A model generated the notes under the pieces. It was not told where the DNA came from, made no database searches, and saw nothing but the letters and a program-made list of their open reading frames with translations. The translations under genes and the position numbers were made by a program. From Gymnogyps californianus (lineage: Eukaryota; Chordata; Aves; Accipitriformes; Cathartidae), in contig NC_059500.1 in NCBI RefSeq assembly GCF_018139145.2, positions 18,848,101 through 18,912,100 on the forward strand: a DNA stretch of 64,000 nt. The letters are read 5' to 3'. Below are positions 23,501-34,339 of this stretch, piece after piece (positions within the stretch are counted from its first letter, which is position 1; each line of letters starts with the position of its first letter).

Positions 23501-26500
23501 AGAACTACATATAGAACTAGTTTTAGAGAAAGCTCTGGAGATTTCAAAGCTGGAACAACAGAGGACTTGATAATCACATTAGGGAAGTGTTGTTAGGAGA
23601 GGTTAGCAAGGTGATAAGAATAATAATACTGTAGAAGCTAATACATGCTGTCAACATATAAAGGAATTATAGTGTGTAAAGAAAAAAATTGAAAATTTAT
23701 AAATTTAGATATTTTGATTTTTCATGCCATTTACGATGTCTTTCAAAGCTCTGAAAGAAAAACTTCCAATAAGCAATTGGGAATTCTTGTTTGCTCATTG
23801 GCAAATAAATTATTTACAGATTGAAACAGTAGGATGAGGCAATCACACATAAATAAGTATTCTGAAGCTTCTGAGGAAAAAAAATAGAAAGAATTACAAA
23901 CAAGTGTGGTGGTGGATTTGTTAACATTCTGTGTTGTTTAGATTTGGTTGTTTTAGTTTTTACAGAGAAAGATGTCTCAACAGTGCTATACCACAGAACA
24001 CAAAAATGCTAACATTGGCTTATATAGTTAAAATGTTGATAGAGAAATAAAATGTGTGGTAACAACATTGTTTTTACATTCAGCAGAATTCCTTTAATCA
24101 TAAAACGTATACAATTTTATCTGAAATGTTCTGGCTTCTGACTGAAGCTGTGTGTCTTCTGAAATCTGTTATTTAAATTTATACCTAAAAAAAAAATACA
24201 CCAGGGGTCATGATGGGGATTTCTTGAACAACAGCGACAATCAAAAAAACTCTACAAAAGTATTCCTTTCCCTTTCAATAATTCTTTCTTCTATTGAAGG
24301 AATTAGCATAGTAATGCACCTTATCTGAAAGGAGTAAAAAACCTAAGGTAATACAGATAAAATAGTCTATATCTGAATCGAAATATTTCTGTATTTTTCA
24401 GATATAACTGAGTAACTGAAACAGATGTCATTACTATTTAAACAATATCTAGAAAATATGTGCACTGTGTTTAGGAGGATGTAGTACTATGTGATTCCCG
24501 TGTGTCTGTGTTGTCCCGTCCCCCCCCCCCCAAATATTTGTTATACTCTCAAATATGTGAGTACAGCTAATAGCTTGGCATGTGCTCTGACTGCTGGTGT
24601 GCTTATGACAGTAACAACATATGTCCAAATTATGCTGTCTGTGCTAAAATAGCCCAAATAATGGAGATTTTAATTAGGCTAGTCTTTCAGGTGCTTTTAT
24701 CAGACTCTTAAAATGATGTGGAAATTATATAGTTTGGTATTAATCAAGTAAATCTCTCTTTCTCAATTGAATGTGAAGTGCATTTCCTAGTTGTTTTCTG
24801 CTTTTTCTTGATAAAAGGCACTAGACTCAGCATAGAAAGTTGCATTTAAAGTATCTTTTTCTGTGATTGTTGGCAGTCATCACTGCACTCATCAGTTCAA
24901 AGTTGATAAATGTCTTCTATATAATTTGCTTGATGTCTTCCTATCATGCTAGATAGAATCAAACTGCATTTCTTATTCTTTAAATACTGTAGTTTGAACC
25001 TGAGTATCTCTGAGTATCTTTAAAACAAAATGTATTGCTTATTCAGCTAAGCTTGGATAAATGTCCCCTCCTATCATTTTCCTGTTTTCTACCAAACCTG
25101 TAAGTCACTGTTCAATTTATGCTAACCAGTATATGCATAACCACCCCATAGGTCTGAGGTGAGAGGGTGGTTCCCTTTAGTAGCCTTTTCCCTTAATATT
25201 TTCCATCTGCAGTGTTCTGCATAGCACTCTGTGCAGCGACACTATGCTCATGGCCATGAGGCAGAGGAGGATGTCATGGTAGATTGGACTAGACTCAGTT
25301 TTTAAGAAAACTGTGACAAACAGAAGGAAAGAGGAGGGAGTAGATGTTTTTCGGGTAATACTGACAGAGAAGTAAAATATAATTGTTTATTATAGACGAG
25401 TAGTTATCTGGTTTTGAATGGGGAAAACAATGTGATTGGTTTCTCTGAGTCTCTGTTTTTTGTAACTAAATACTGATGCTGTAGAAGGAAGAGAATGACC
25501 CGATGATGCTGCCAGAGTAATGAAAGGGAGAAGAGATGTAAGTGAACAAAACAGTCTCCTGTAAATTGTCTGAACTCTAGCTCCCTAGTAAGGTAATTTT
25601 TTTCACTATGAGGATATTGACAAAATATGGTGTAATGAAGGGATTTTGTAATGATTAATTAAATGTAGTGATTTGAATGGAAAGCTTCACTGTCAAAATA
25701 GTAAAAACTATAGAATTAAGAACTAGACAGTTCAGGATAGGAATCTGTAATTAGTAGACACATTTTTTTCAATGACTGGCCTATTTTCTCTCTGTTCTCA
25801 CACTTCTTCATGTGTACAACAATGATTTGTAATTACAGATTTTTTTTGGAGGTGGCAAGAGGAACTGCTTCTTCTGTTTTTAATGCAGGCATTGCCACCT
25901 TCTGAATTTTTCACTGAGCAAGCTTAACGATAATCTTCTAATTTGAACAAATTCTTTATTAAAGTGGAGAGGTGCATCCCATTTTTCACAGTGGTGCAGG
26001 TTGTGCTTTTAGCAGAGATATCATAAAGAAACAAAAGGTAGGCTTTGTTCTTTGGTAGAATGTTGATGAAATGAAGGTGGATGTCATGTGGTTGTATGAG
26101 TAGGAAAGAATCAAATTGTATGTACTGACGACTGAATTAGAGAGATGCTAGAGGAATCAGGTATACCCAATATACCACTTACTAGTTTTGTAGGCATGAT
26201 ATTGAATATGTTTATGAATTGCAACCCAGAGGAAAAGAAAAAAATTACATTGCTTTTCATGCCTACAGCTGTTCAGCATTGTATTATACTGTATTCAGTT
26301 TGAGGAACAACTGTTTTCTGATAGAGAACAAATACTATTTATATTATTTCTTTTTTGATTATTATTATTACTTTTACATATATGTTTCTTGTACCATATT
26401 CATCCTGTTTCATGAGCATTAAGCTGAATTGAAGGGCAATACCATCTTTTTTTTTGTGATTTTTATGAGGTATTAGCATACATGAATCATTAGCCCAAAT

Positions 26501-27242
26501 GTAATTGAAGCCAGAAACTATGACAGCTGAAAAAGCGTTGTGTGTTTCTAGTGATACGAAGACTGTCCTCAGTTAAAAAGTAAGCTGCTAACAGATGTTT
26601 AGGGTACTCATCTTTTTCATTAATAATGTAAGCCAAACCCTAAATAGTTGACTAGGAAAAAAATTTCCTTCCAGGCCAATTTTATCATAAATTTATACCA
26701 TATTTGCTAGACTGTTGGGTTACATTGGGCCATTGTTACAATCCTGAATGTTAATTAAGTTTCCCTGAATAACTGATATTTTCTTTTAGTTGTGGCGAAA
26801 AAAATAAAAAGGGTTCACAGCACACCAACTTCAGATTCTTTTTTTTTCCCTGCCAAAGTGAAATTCTGTCCTACTCCTTGACAATCTTTATCAAATTGAA
26901 GCATTCCAGTCCATATGAAATAAGAGGAAATGTGAATGAAGAGCTAGATTCATAAAACTAACGGCAAAGAAGTAATTTTCCTTCCCCTTGCAGTATGTAG
27001 TTGTGGGTGTAAATCACCAACACTGGAAGAGGAAGTTCTCATTCTTTCCTCAGGAGGTGTGAATTTAATCATTTAACCCAAGTTAGTGCCCTAGCTATCA
27101 ACAGGTAAGTATCCCAAGGTCTCTCTTTTTGATGCTGCTTTATCTTGTCTAATAAATAAAGTAAGGAAATTCAGTGAGTCAGTGATCCTCAGCACTAGAT
27201 TGGAGCATTATTCTCTTTCATTGACTCTAGGACTGTTTTAGT
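20592..27242. other. Unique non-coding DNA, open-frame desert
   Basis: Between about 21.4 and 26.2 kb there is no open frame of 60 codons on either strand. Simple-sequence features are a (GATA)4 run near 20863-20878, an AT-rich palindromic stretch near 22070-22160, a perfect 21-base A/T palindrome at 23300-23320 and a C12 run at about 24520-24531. It lies between two same-orientation LTRs but shows no retroviral internal sequence. Confidence 0.6.
24520..24531. repeat. Poly-C run
   Basis: Twelve consecutive C bases. Such runs are length-unstable and may also be imprecise in an assembly. Confidence 0.9.
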
Positions 27243-27247
27243 GTTTT

Positions 27248-27876
27248 TGTCCTGGTTTTGGGTGGGACAGAGTTAATTTTCTTCTTAGTAGCTGGTACAG
27301 TGCTGTGTTTTGGATTTAGTGTGAGAATGATGTTGATAACACTCCGATGTTTTAGTTGTTGCTAAGTAGCGCTTATCTTAAGCCAAGGACTTTTCAGTTT
27401 CCCATGCTCTGCCAGCAAGCAGGTGTGCAAGAAGCTGGGAGGGAGCAGAGCCGGGGCAGCTGACCCAAACTAGCCAAAGGGGTATTCCATACCATGGAAC
27501 ATCATGCCCAGTATATAAACAGGGGGGAGTTGGCCGGGCGGCGCGGATCGTGGCTCGGGAACTAACTGGGCATTGGTCAGCGGGTGATGAGCAATTGCAT
27601 TGTGCATCACTGGTGGGTTTTTTTGTTTGTTTGTTTGTTTTTCCCTTCCTCCCCCTCCTTTTTTGTTATATTCCTTTTCATTACTATTATTATTATTATA
27701 TTTCATTATTACTATTGTTAGTATTATATTTTACTTTAGTTATTAAACTGTTCTTATCTCAACCCACGAGTTTTACTTTTTTTTTTTCCCTCTTTCCTCC
27801 TCCTCACCCCACTGGGAGGGGGAAGGAGGAAGCGGCTGCGTGGTGCTGAGTTGCTGACTGGGGTTAAACCACGACA
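27248..27876 (+). mobile_element. Solo LTR, family C (endogenous retrovirus), copy C2
   Basis: Starts TGTCCTGGTTTTGGGTGGG and ends AAACCACGACA, with exact GTTTT duplications at 27243-27247 and 27877-27881. TATA box TATATAAA at 27512-27519; ATTAAA poly(A) signal at 27742-27747. It shares with C3 (60736-61337) the segment around GGGAGCAGAGC and the CCATACCATGGAA block, so C2 and C3 look closer to each other than to C1. The open frames at 27470-27706 and 27550-27849 lie within the LTR. Confidence 0.92.
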
Positions 27877-27881
27877 GTTTT

Positions 27882-28540
27882 ATACAAATTAAAGCAATTT
27901 CACAAAAGGGAATGTGAAAGACCCAAATCAAAGTTTTATATAATATTTTAGTGATTAGGAAGGTTACCTGTCAGGTGAGAAACTTCCACTGAATTCACTT
28001 TCTATTTAATTTGAGAACAGGGATTAGACTCCAGATTCTCAGGTTAAATTAGACTTGAATTCTTAGAGGTTTTTTCAAATGCTTAATATATAGCTCTTTA
28101 TTTTTAAGATCTCAGGAGATCTTGTTTCATTTTGTCCCTAAGGCATATTGTAAAGCTGAATTGTTGTTAGGTAAGTTAAGAAGGGTAATCTTCTTAAAAA
28201 GAATATTTCAAAAAATGATTAAAAAATCATAATTTCAAGATCCCCATGTACTCTGAGACCTAGAATAGTAATGATCAGTTTCTTAGGTGGTGTAAAATGA
28301 TGTGATTCCAAAGACACCATTGTAGTTAAATCCATTTACCCCAGCAGAGAACCAAGGCTTGTGTCAATAATAAAGTACAACTATAAAAGGTCAAGTTGCA
28401 AAATATCATAATTCTTTGAACTCTTGCCTACATGAAAAATGGAACGATCATTCCAAATTCTGTTTTGTTTACTGCTAACTTTGTCTATTTAAAGTAATAT
28501 TTTTATAACTTTGTCCTTGTCTTCTTTTCTCTTTAACAGC
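27882..28540. other. Unique non-coding DNA ending in a splice-acceptor-like tract
   Basis: No repeat is recognised. The right end (about 28512-28540) is a pyrimidine-rich run terminating in AACAG, a good match to a splice acceptor and the reason the next segment is listed as a candidate exon. Confidence 0.5.
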
Positions 28541-29393
28541 ACCTTCAGGCTTGAAGGAATATCTATATCTGGAGGCACGTCAGTTAATTTCTTGCATATC
28601 AGATTCGTCATTGTGACTTCTTGCAGGCCAGATCTGAGAAGTAACCAGAAACCTGACCCTCCGTGGAGAATGGAAAAGCCCTTCAAGTCAGAGCACAACG
28701 GATCACAAGTGTAATCTGCATTGAATCATCTTTCTCAGATCTGACAGCTACAAGCTGAGTCCTGGCAAAAGCCACAGCCTTAAATTCCATTTAGTGGGAA
28801 GGAAGAATAAAGAGGACTAAATGTCTTGCCCCATTGCAGAAACTGCTCTCTCCAAGCCTGACACTTTAGTACTGTGCTGAGCAACCAGAGTAACAAACAA
28901 TGAGTTTTTCATGGGTCCAGCCAGCATCCAAAAATAATTCAATATGTAGCCAAAAGGAGAATCGAAGCACTTAGGTGACAGCAGAAAATGAATGCATTTA
29001 CTGTAACAGAGGAATGTTACTGTCTATGGGGAAAGAAGACCTCTGTCATCCCTTGTACATATTCAAAGCCATACAGGAACAGGGCATCGTTGATGTTAAT
29101 TGCTTAAAAGGATGCTGTCTCCTGTCCTCTACCCAACTTTGAAGAAGTTCAGCTGTTAGAGATTGCATCTCAATGCACTTCTAGTATTTGCACTGTCACT
29201 TCCATTCAGGGTAATGATGTGTGCCACCATTTGCACAGATGGCCCCAGGAGATTTTTGACCACAACAAGCTATATTTTGCCGGGGCTCCAAAAGGAATTA
29301 AAAAATTAGAACTGAAGAAAAACATTTGTGCTCTCTTTCACTATGGGGATCTCTTCACAGAAAGGACTATGGTCCTTTCTTAGGTTTAAATAA

Positions 29394-29433
29394 ATACATA
29401 CATATACATACATATATATATATGTATATATAT
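29394..29433. repeat. ATAC/AT-rich simple repeat
   Basis: Alternating (ATAC)n and (AT)n units with self-complementary TATATATATGTATATATA character. Confidence 0.85.
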
Positions 29434-30136
29434 GAAAAAGCATCAACATGATAAGGTGTATTTAAAAAGGGGATATAATCTTTTTTAATAGCATCCATTT
29501 TTTATCATATTAGCAGCCAAGAAATTTAGTCTATTGAATTATACATCCAAAATGTTCCTATTGAACATTGACATTATAGTCCCAGTTACTGTTAAAGAAG
29601 TCATTTGTAATATGTATTTGACATAAAATTTTTCTAGGCATTTGTCTATGCTTCATGGAGAAATCTAACAGACAAGCAGCATTTTCAGTTTATTTTTCTA
29701 AATAAATGTGTTGTTTATATTATTTGCAGTCACTCATTTTGGCTGGTTTTCGTTATCTCCAAAAATGATTTAAAGACAGAACCAAACCACAGAAATTGTT
29801 TGTTCATGTTAAGCTGTAATGATTTGCTGACCGAAAGCTTTAATATAAATACTGTAATTTGTAAAATGATGAAGTATATTTATACAGGCAAATATGTATG
29901 GAAAACAAGAGGAGGTATTTTAACTCTTAATTTCAGAACATAGTTTATTTTAATATCCACATGAAGAAACCTAAATATATAATGGGATAGATTTTTTATT
30001 ATCAAGGAGTTTTAGCAAGTGAAGATTTGGATGTTTAAGAATGAAAGGAATGTAGTTTAATAATGGTGGTTTCCCAAATTATACAAAGACCTTTTGTCAG
30101 CTGTCTCATTTTATTCAAAAAGTGGTTTAGTTTTTT

Positions 30137-30156
30137 GGGTTTGGGTTTTTCGGGGG

Positions 30157-30197
<41 letters not shown>
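30137..30197 (+). repeat. G-quadruplex motif followed by (GT)n microsatellite
   Basis: 30137-30160 has four G-runs (GGG, GGG, GGGGG, GGG) with loops of three, six and one base, a canonical G-quadruplex on the plus strand. It is followed directly by about 18 GT units (30161-30197), which favour Z-DNA. Confidence 0.9.
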
Positions 30198-30199
<2 letters not shown>

Positions 30200-30425
30200 A
30201 GGCTTTTTGTTTGGTTTTTGTTTGTGTTAGCATACTGATGAGGCCATGAAGTTGACACTATTTGATCACAAACAATTTGAGAAGCTACAGAATAAGAGGT
30301 TGTTCCTTAGAACAATCTACAGTTTACAGTTAAGAACAGTCTTTATCCATCTATTGCAGTGTTTTGTTATTGAGTTATTGAACATTTCAATGCTAGAGCT
30401 GTTTTGAATAAAAATATATTTTTTC

Positions 30426-32947
30426 CTTTTTTCTTAGTCCATTAGCCTGTGTGTAATTTTAAAAGAAAAGTAAAGCATGTGATTCTCAGGTCACTTAAAA
30501 CATTCATCTTAAATCCAGTCATATGTATCTGATTTATAAAGCTGAATAGGTTTTTATTTATTTTCATTGCTTTATGGAACATATTAAATGCTCACTAACA
30601 GAAAAATGACCTTTCAACAACAAAAAATGGAAAATTCAAGCCTTTTTTAATCTGTGGGTTAACTTTGTAAAGGGCAGATATTTAAAAAATGTGTTGCTCT
30701 GCTCTAATGTACTAACTAGTGTATGCGTGTGTGTTTGTGTGTGTGTGCACGCATGCGCGCCCTTACCTGCTGATGAATGAAATACCAGCTCTGCTGAAGT
30801 AAGTGCCACAAGTCCTGTTACTGCAAAAGATGCTCATGTTATTGTATTTTTTGGAGAAGGACCTGAGCTCTGTCTTTGCTTGTGACTCTGAAGCCATAAG
30901 TAGATTTTACAGTTTGTCAGGAAATCACAGAATGAAATAATTAAGTGAATGTTAGCTTCCCTCATTTGGCAAAACTTGGGATCATCTCATGGTTTGACTC
31001 TTTTTTTAAAGAAAGTTAGTGGTCAATTTCCATTGGTGCAATGGATAAATGAAACCTTTGTATTTGTTAAAGAATGATGGCTGTGTTTTGTTCCCACACA
31101 TTTTAGCTTATGGTTGGCTTACAGTCTTTTAACTGTGATTTCGTTTCTGTGTCATTAGAATAACATATTTGGACACACAACTTGCATGAGCTTGGTTTTG
31201 CTCCCTGTTTGGATAACCTGTATTTTAAAACTGGAGAGCTTACTCTTTGAGACTAATATTCAGAGTTGTTTAAAGAAGGGACAACATTATCGAAACAATA
31301 AGAAAATTTCAGAATGATAATTTGAGCACTTCCATTATTATCTAATAATAATATTTGGAAAAGCTCTTATTTTTGTGAACAGAATGCATTCATCTATATT
31401 TGAAAATAGCCCAATAAAAATCTAGTGAAATAATTTGTTACTACTTGCAAATACTTTTCTGCTATGCTGAGTTCTAGATCAGCTTGTGTGTGAAATTTTT
31501 ATTGTACAAAGAACACCTGAAACAATACACAATTTTCTTCAGAAAAATACAGCAGATACAAAAAATAATGACCTGGTCCCAGGAGTGGTTTTACACAATG
31601 TGTGTAATGCAAAAATAATAAACATATACCAACATGTAGGCCTAATTTAAGTGACAAATGTAGTTGGAAAAGGACACTGCAAATCATGGTTCTCATTAAT
31701 CATATGCTGTTGTTTACAGCTCTGCATTAACTGGAGTTTCATGCTGGAAAGTAAATTTCAGTGTGTGCACACACATGCACTCACATGTATCATGTCTTAT
31801 TCCACTACCAGTGACACTGGGGTAAATCCAGATTTCTTGATTTTTGTAGATTTAAATAAATCTTTAGGTAAGTATTCAATATTGTGATATAAATTGAGCT
31901 GATGTTTGTATACTATGCAGATACTCCCCTGAGATAACACTTCAACACAAGTTGATAAAACTCTACTGGAATTTCAGAAATTGTTGGCAAATAATTAGCA
32001 CTGAAATATTTTTTCATAAAGTTTAAAACCAGAGAAGAAAAACAGATTATCTCATTAAGCAACAAAAATGTTGTGTTTTTTCCGCTATCTTAGGCTAAAC
32101 ATTTTGACAAGACCAGCAGAACTTTTTCAACTAAGGTGACATTCTGGTGACTGATGGGTCCTTTTGTAGGTTTACGGGTGTTGTGTACATAAGAAGTGCC
32201 TGCAGAAGTGGTTCTAGAATAGTGCAGTGTTTCATTATCTGCCATCTGAAAAGCTGTCTGAAGCAACCAATATGCTTGAAATGATGAGGTGTGCAAAACA
32301 GAAAGCTGACAGTTCTGGACGTGTCTACGAGACATACTTTCAGCAGTTGAATTTTTTAAAGAGAAGGACCACCATCATTGATGAGAAAAATAGGGATATG
32401 TTAAAATAGCTATTTTGTAAAGTGGAAGCAAAAGATTGCAAAAATCTGGTGATCACCATGATGTTATAAAAGTGTCCCTCTCCTGATACGATCACCCCAA
32501 GTGTCACATGGCATGAATATCCCCAAGGGACAGATTTTTTTCTCTGATGGGATACATGCTCGGTCCATAGCAAAGCTCTCTAATGACATTGTAAATAAAA
32601 CCTGCCCACAAGATAACCAGGCCAGTTTTGGTGTAAGAGGGTATTGCCTGAGGAGGCATGGGAGGAGGGCAGCCATGGCCCTGCCCTGGGTCTCCCATTG
32701 AAGGTAGGAGGCTGTTACTCAGGCATCTGGCAGAACCAGAGCCCATCGGGGGACAGCTGTGTGGGAACGTGCCTGCCGACTGTGAAGTGGCACATATCAT
32801 CCGGTATCAGGGCCGTCTGCTAGCCAACAGAGAGGAGGAGTCAGGGGACATGGACCCTCTGGGTGTCTGTGGCAGAAGAAAAGGAGACAGGAGCTTCTAG
32901 GGCAAAATTGAAAGGATGTTGGGAAAGAAGCTGTAGGCTTAACATGA
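30426..32947. other. Mostly unique non-coding DNA
   Basis: Contains a GT-rich, alternating purine-pyrimidine stretch at about 30722-30761 ending in a GCACGCATGCGCGC block. A small open frame with charged composition lies at 32227-32409; see findings. From about 32640 to 32940 the sequence is GC-richer than its surroundings but I cannot assign it to CR1 or another family. No gene is supported. Confidence 0.45.
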
Positions 32948-34249
32948 TCTAAATCCCAGGAAGACCATGGGAACTACTGACCTGTCAGCCTCCCCTCTGT
33001 GCCTGGGAAGATCATGGAACAGATCCTCCTAGAAGCTATGCTAAGGCACATGGAGGACAGAGAGGTGATTCAAGACACGCAGCATGACTTCACCAAGGGC
33101 AAGTCCTGCCTGACCAACTTAGTGGCCTTCTATGATGGCGTGACTACATCAGTGGACAAGGGAAGAGCTACGAATGTCATCTCTCTGGAATTCTGTAAGG
33201 CCTTTGACACAGTCCCCCACAACATCCTTCTCTCTAAATTGGAGAGATACGGATTTGATGGATGGACTGTTCAGTGGATGAGGAGTTGGTTGGATGGTCG
33301 CATCCAGAGGGTAGTGGTCAACAGCTCAATGTCGAGATGGAGATCAGTGACGAATGGTGTCCCTCAGGGGTCCGTATGGGGGTCGGTACTGTTCAATATC
33401 TTTGGTAATGGTATAGACAGTGGGATTGAGTGCACCCTCAACAAGAAGTCTGCAGATGACACCAAGCTGAGTGGTACGGTTGACATGGCTGAGGGATGGG
33501 ATGCCATTCAGAGGGACCTGGACAAACTCAAGAAGTGGGCCTACGTGAACTTCATGTGGTTCAACAAGGCCAAGTGCAAGGTCCTGCACCTGGGTCAGGG
33601 CAACCCCCAGTAGCAATACAGGCTGGGGGATGAAGGGATTGAGAGCTGCCCTGCAGAGAAGGACTTGGGGGTACTGGTGGATGAAAAGCTGGACATGAGC
33701 CAGCAATGTGTGCTCGCAGCCCAGAAAGCCAACCGTATCCTGGGCTGCATCAAAAGAAGCGTGGCCAGCAGGTCGAGGGAGGTGATTCTGCCCCTCTACT
33801 CTGCTCTGGTGAGACCCCACCTGCAGTACTGCGTCCAGCTCTGGAGTCCTCAGTACAAAAAAGACATGGACCTGTTGGATTGGGTCCAGAGGAGGGCGAC
33901 AAAAATGATCAGAGGGATGGAACACCTCCCTGAGGAAAGGCTGAGAGAGTTGGGGTTGTTCAGCCTGAAGAAGAGAAGGCTCCAGGGAGACCTTATTGTG
34001 GCCTTTCAATACTTAAAGGGGGCCTATAAGAAAGATGGCGACAGACTTTTTAGTAGGGCCTGTAGGGATCGGACAAAGGGTAGTGGTTTTAAACTAAAAA
34101 GGGGTAGATTCAGACTAGATATAAGGAAGAAATTTTTTATGAGGAGGGCGGTGAAACCCTGGAACAGGTTGCCTAGAGAGGTGGTAGATGCCCCATCCCT
34201 GGAAACATTCAAGGTCAGGTTGGATGGGGCTCTGAGCAACCTCATCTAG
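32948..34249 (+). pseudogene. CR1 LINE ORF2 remnant (reverse transcriptase), broken
   Basis: This is the 3' two-thirds of the CR1 reverse transcriptase, which in an active element copies LINE RNA into DNA at the target site. One frame is nearly intact. In order it shows an EDHGNY segment; a TGA stop at about 32982; [14 protein letters not shown]; the HDFTKGKSC block; [11 protein letters not shown] (about 33190-33222, catalytic Asp); a [10 protein letters not shown] block; and a catalytic box [10 protein letters not shown] (about 33445-33474) in which the usual Phe before ADD is Ser. A TAG stop follows at 33611-33613. The same frame continues as [20 protein letters not shown] and runs to a normal CR1 C-terminus. 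The endonuclease domain and ORF1 are missing (5' truncation near 32948). Two stops and altered motif residues make it non-functional. The 221-codon frame on the minus strand here is a shadow. Confidence 0.95.
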
Positions 34250-34337
34250 TTGAAGATGTCCCTGCTTATTGCAGGGGGGTTGGACTAGATGGCCTTTAAA
34301 GGTCCCTTCCAACCCAAACCATTCTATGATTCTATGA
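34250..34337 (+). mobile_element. CR1 3' UTR and tail
   Basis: Continues directly from the RT remnant. It contains 'ggttggactagatggcctttaaaggtcccttcc' and ends with ATTCTATGATTCTATGA, two copies of the CR1 8-base tail, at 34321-34337. Together with 32948-34249 this makes a 5'-truncated CR1 of about 1.39 kb. Confidence 0.95.
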
Positions 34338-34339
34338 CA

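Larger units (their letters stand above)
28541..30425 (+). other. Candidate terminal exon with long 3' UTR (unidentified)
   Basis: The polypyrimidine tract and AG just upstream look like a 3' splice site. Two frames are open after it: one reaches a stop at 28712-28714 (about 57 codons, ending ...SEHNGSQV) and another stops after about 25 codons (ending ...ISCISDSSL). Neither resembles a protein I know. Downstream sequence reads like a 3' UTR: AATAAA signals occur near 29700 and again near 30404, the latter followed by a T-rich stretch typical of a cleavage site. No upstream exon can be linked, so this could be a terminal exon, a long non-coding RNA end, or chance. Confidence 0.25.

Noticed and set aside
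19983..27876. Possible provirus with C1 and C2 as its two LTRs (about 6.7 kb internal)
   Set aside because: Each LTR has its own, different, perfect TSD, C2 belongs to a different subtype from C1, and the interval has no retroviral frame or motif.
28489..28698. Minus-strand frame with a faint leucine-rich-repeat N-terminal look (ICKKLTDVPPDIDIPSSLKVL)
   Set aside because: Too short, no cysteine pattern or following LRR units, and the splice-like signals nearby are on the plus strand.
33344..34009. 221-codon open frame on the minus strand
   Set aside because: Exact shadow of the CR1 reverse-transcriptase remnant, which has clear RT motifs on the plus strand.
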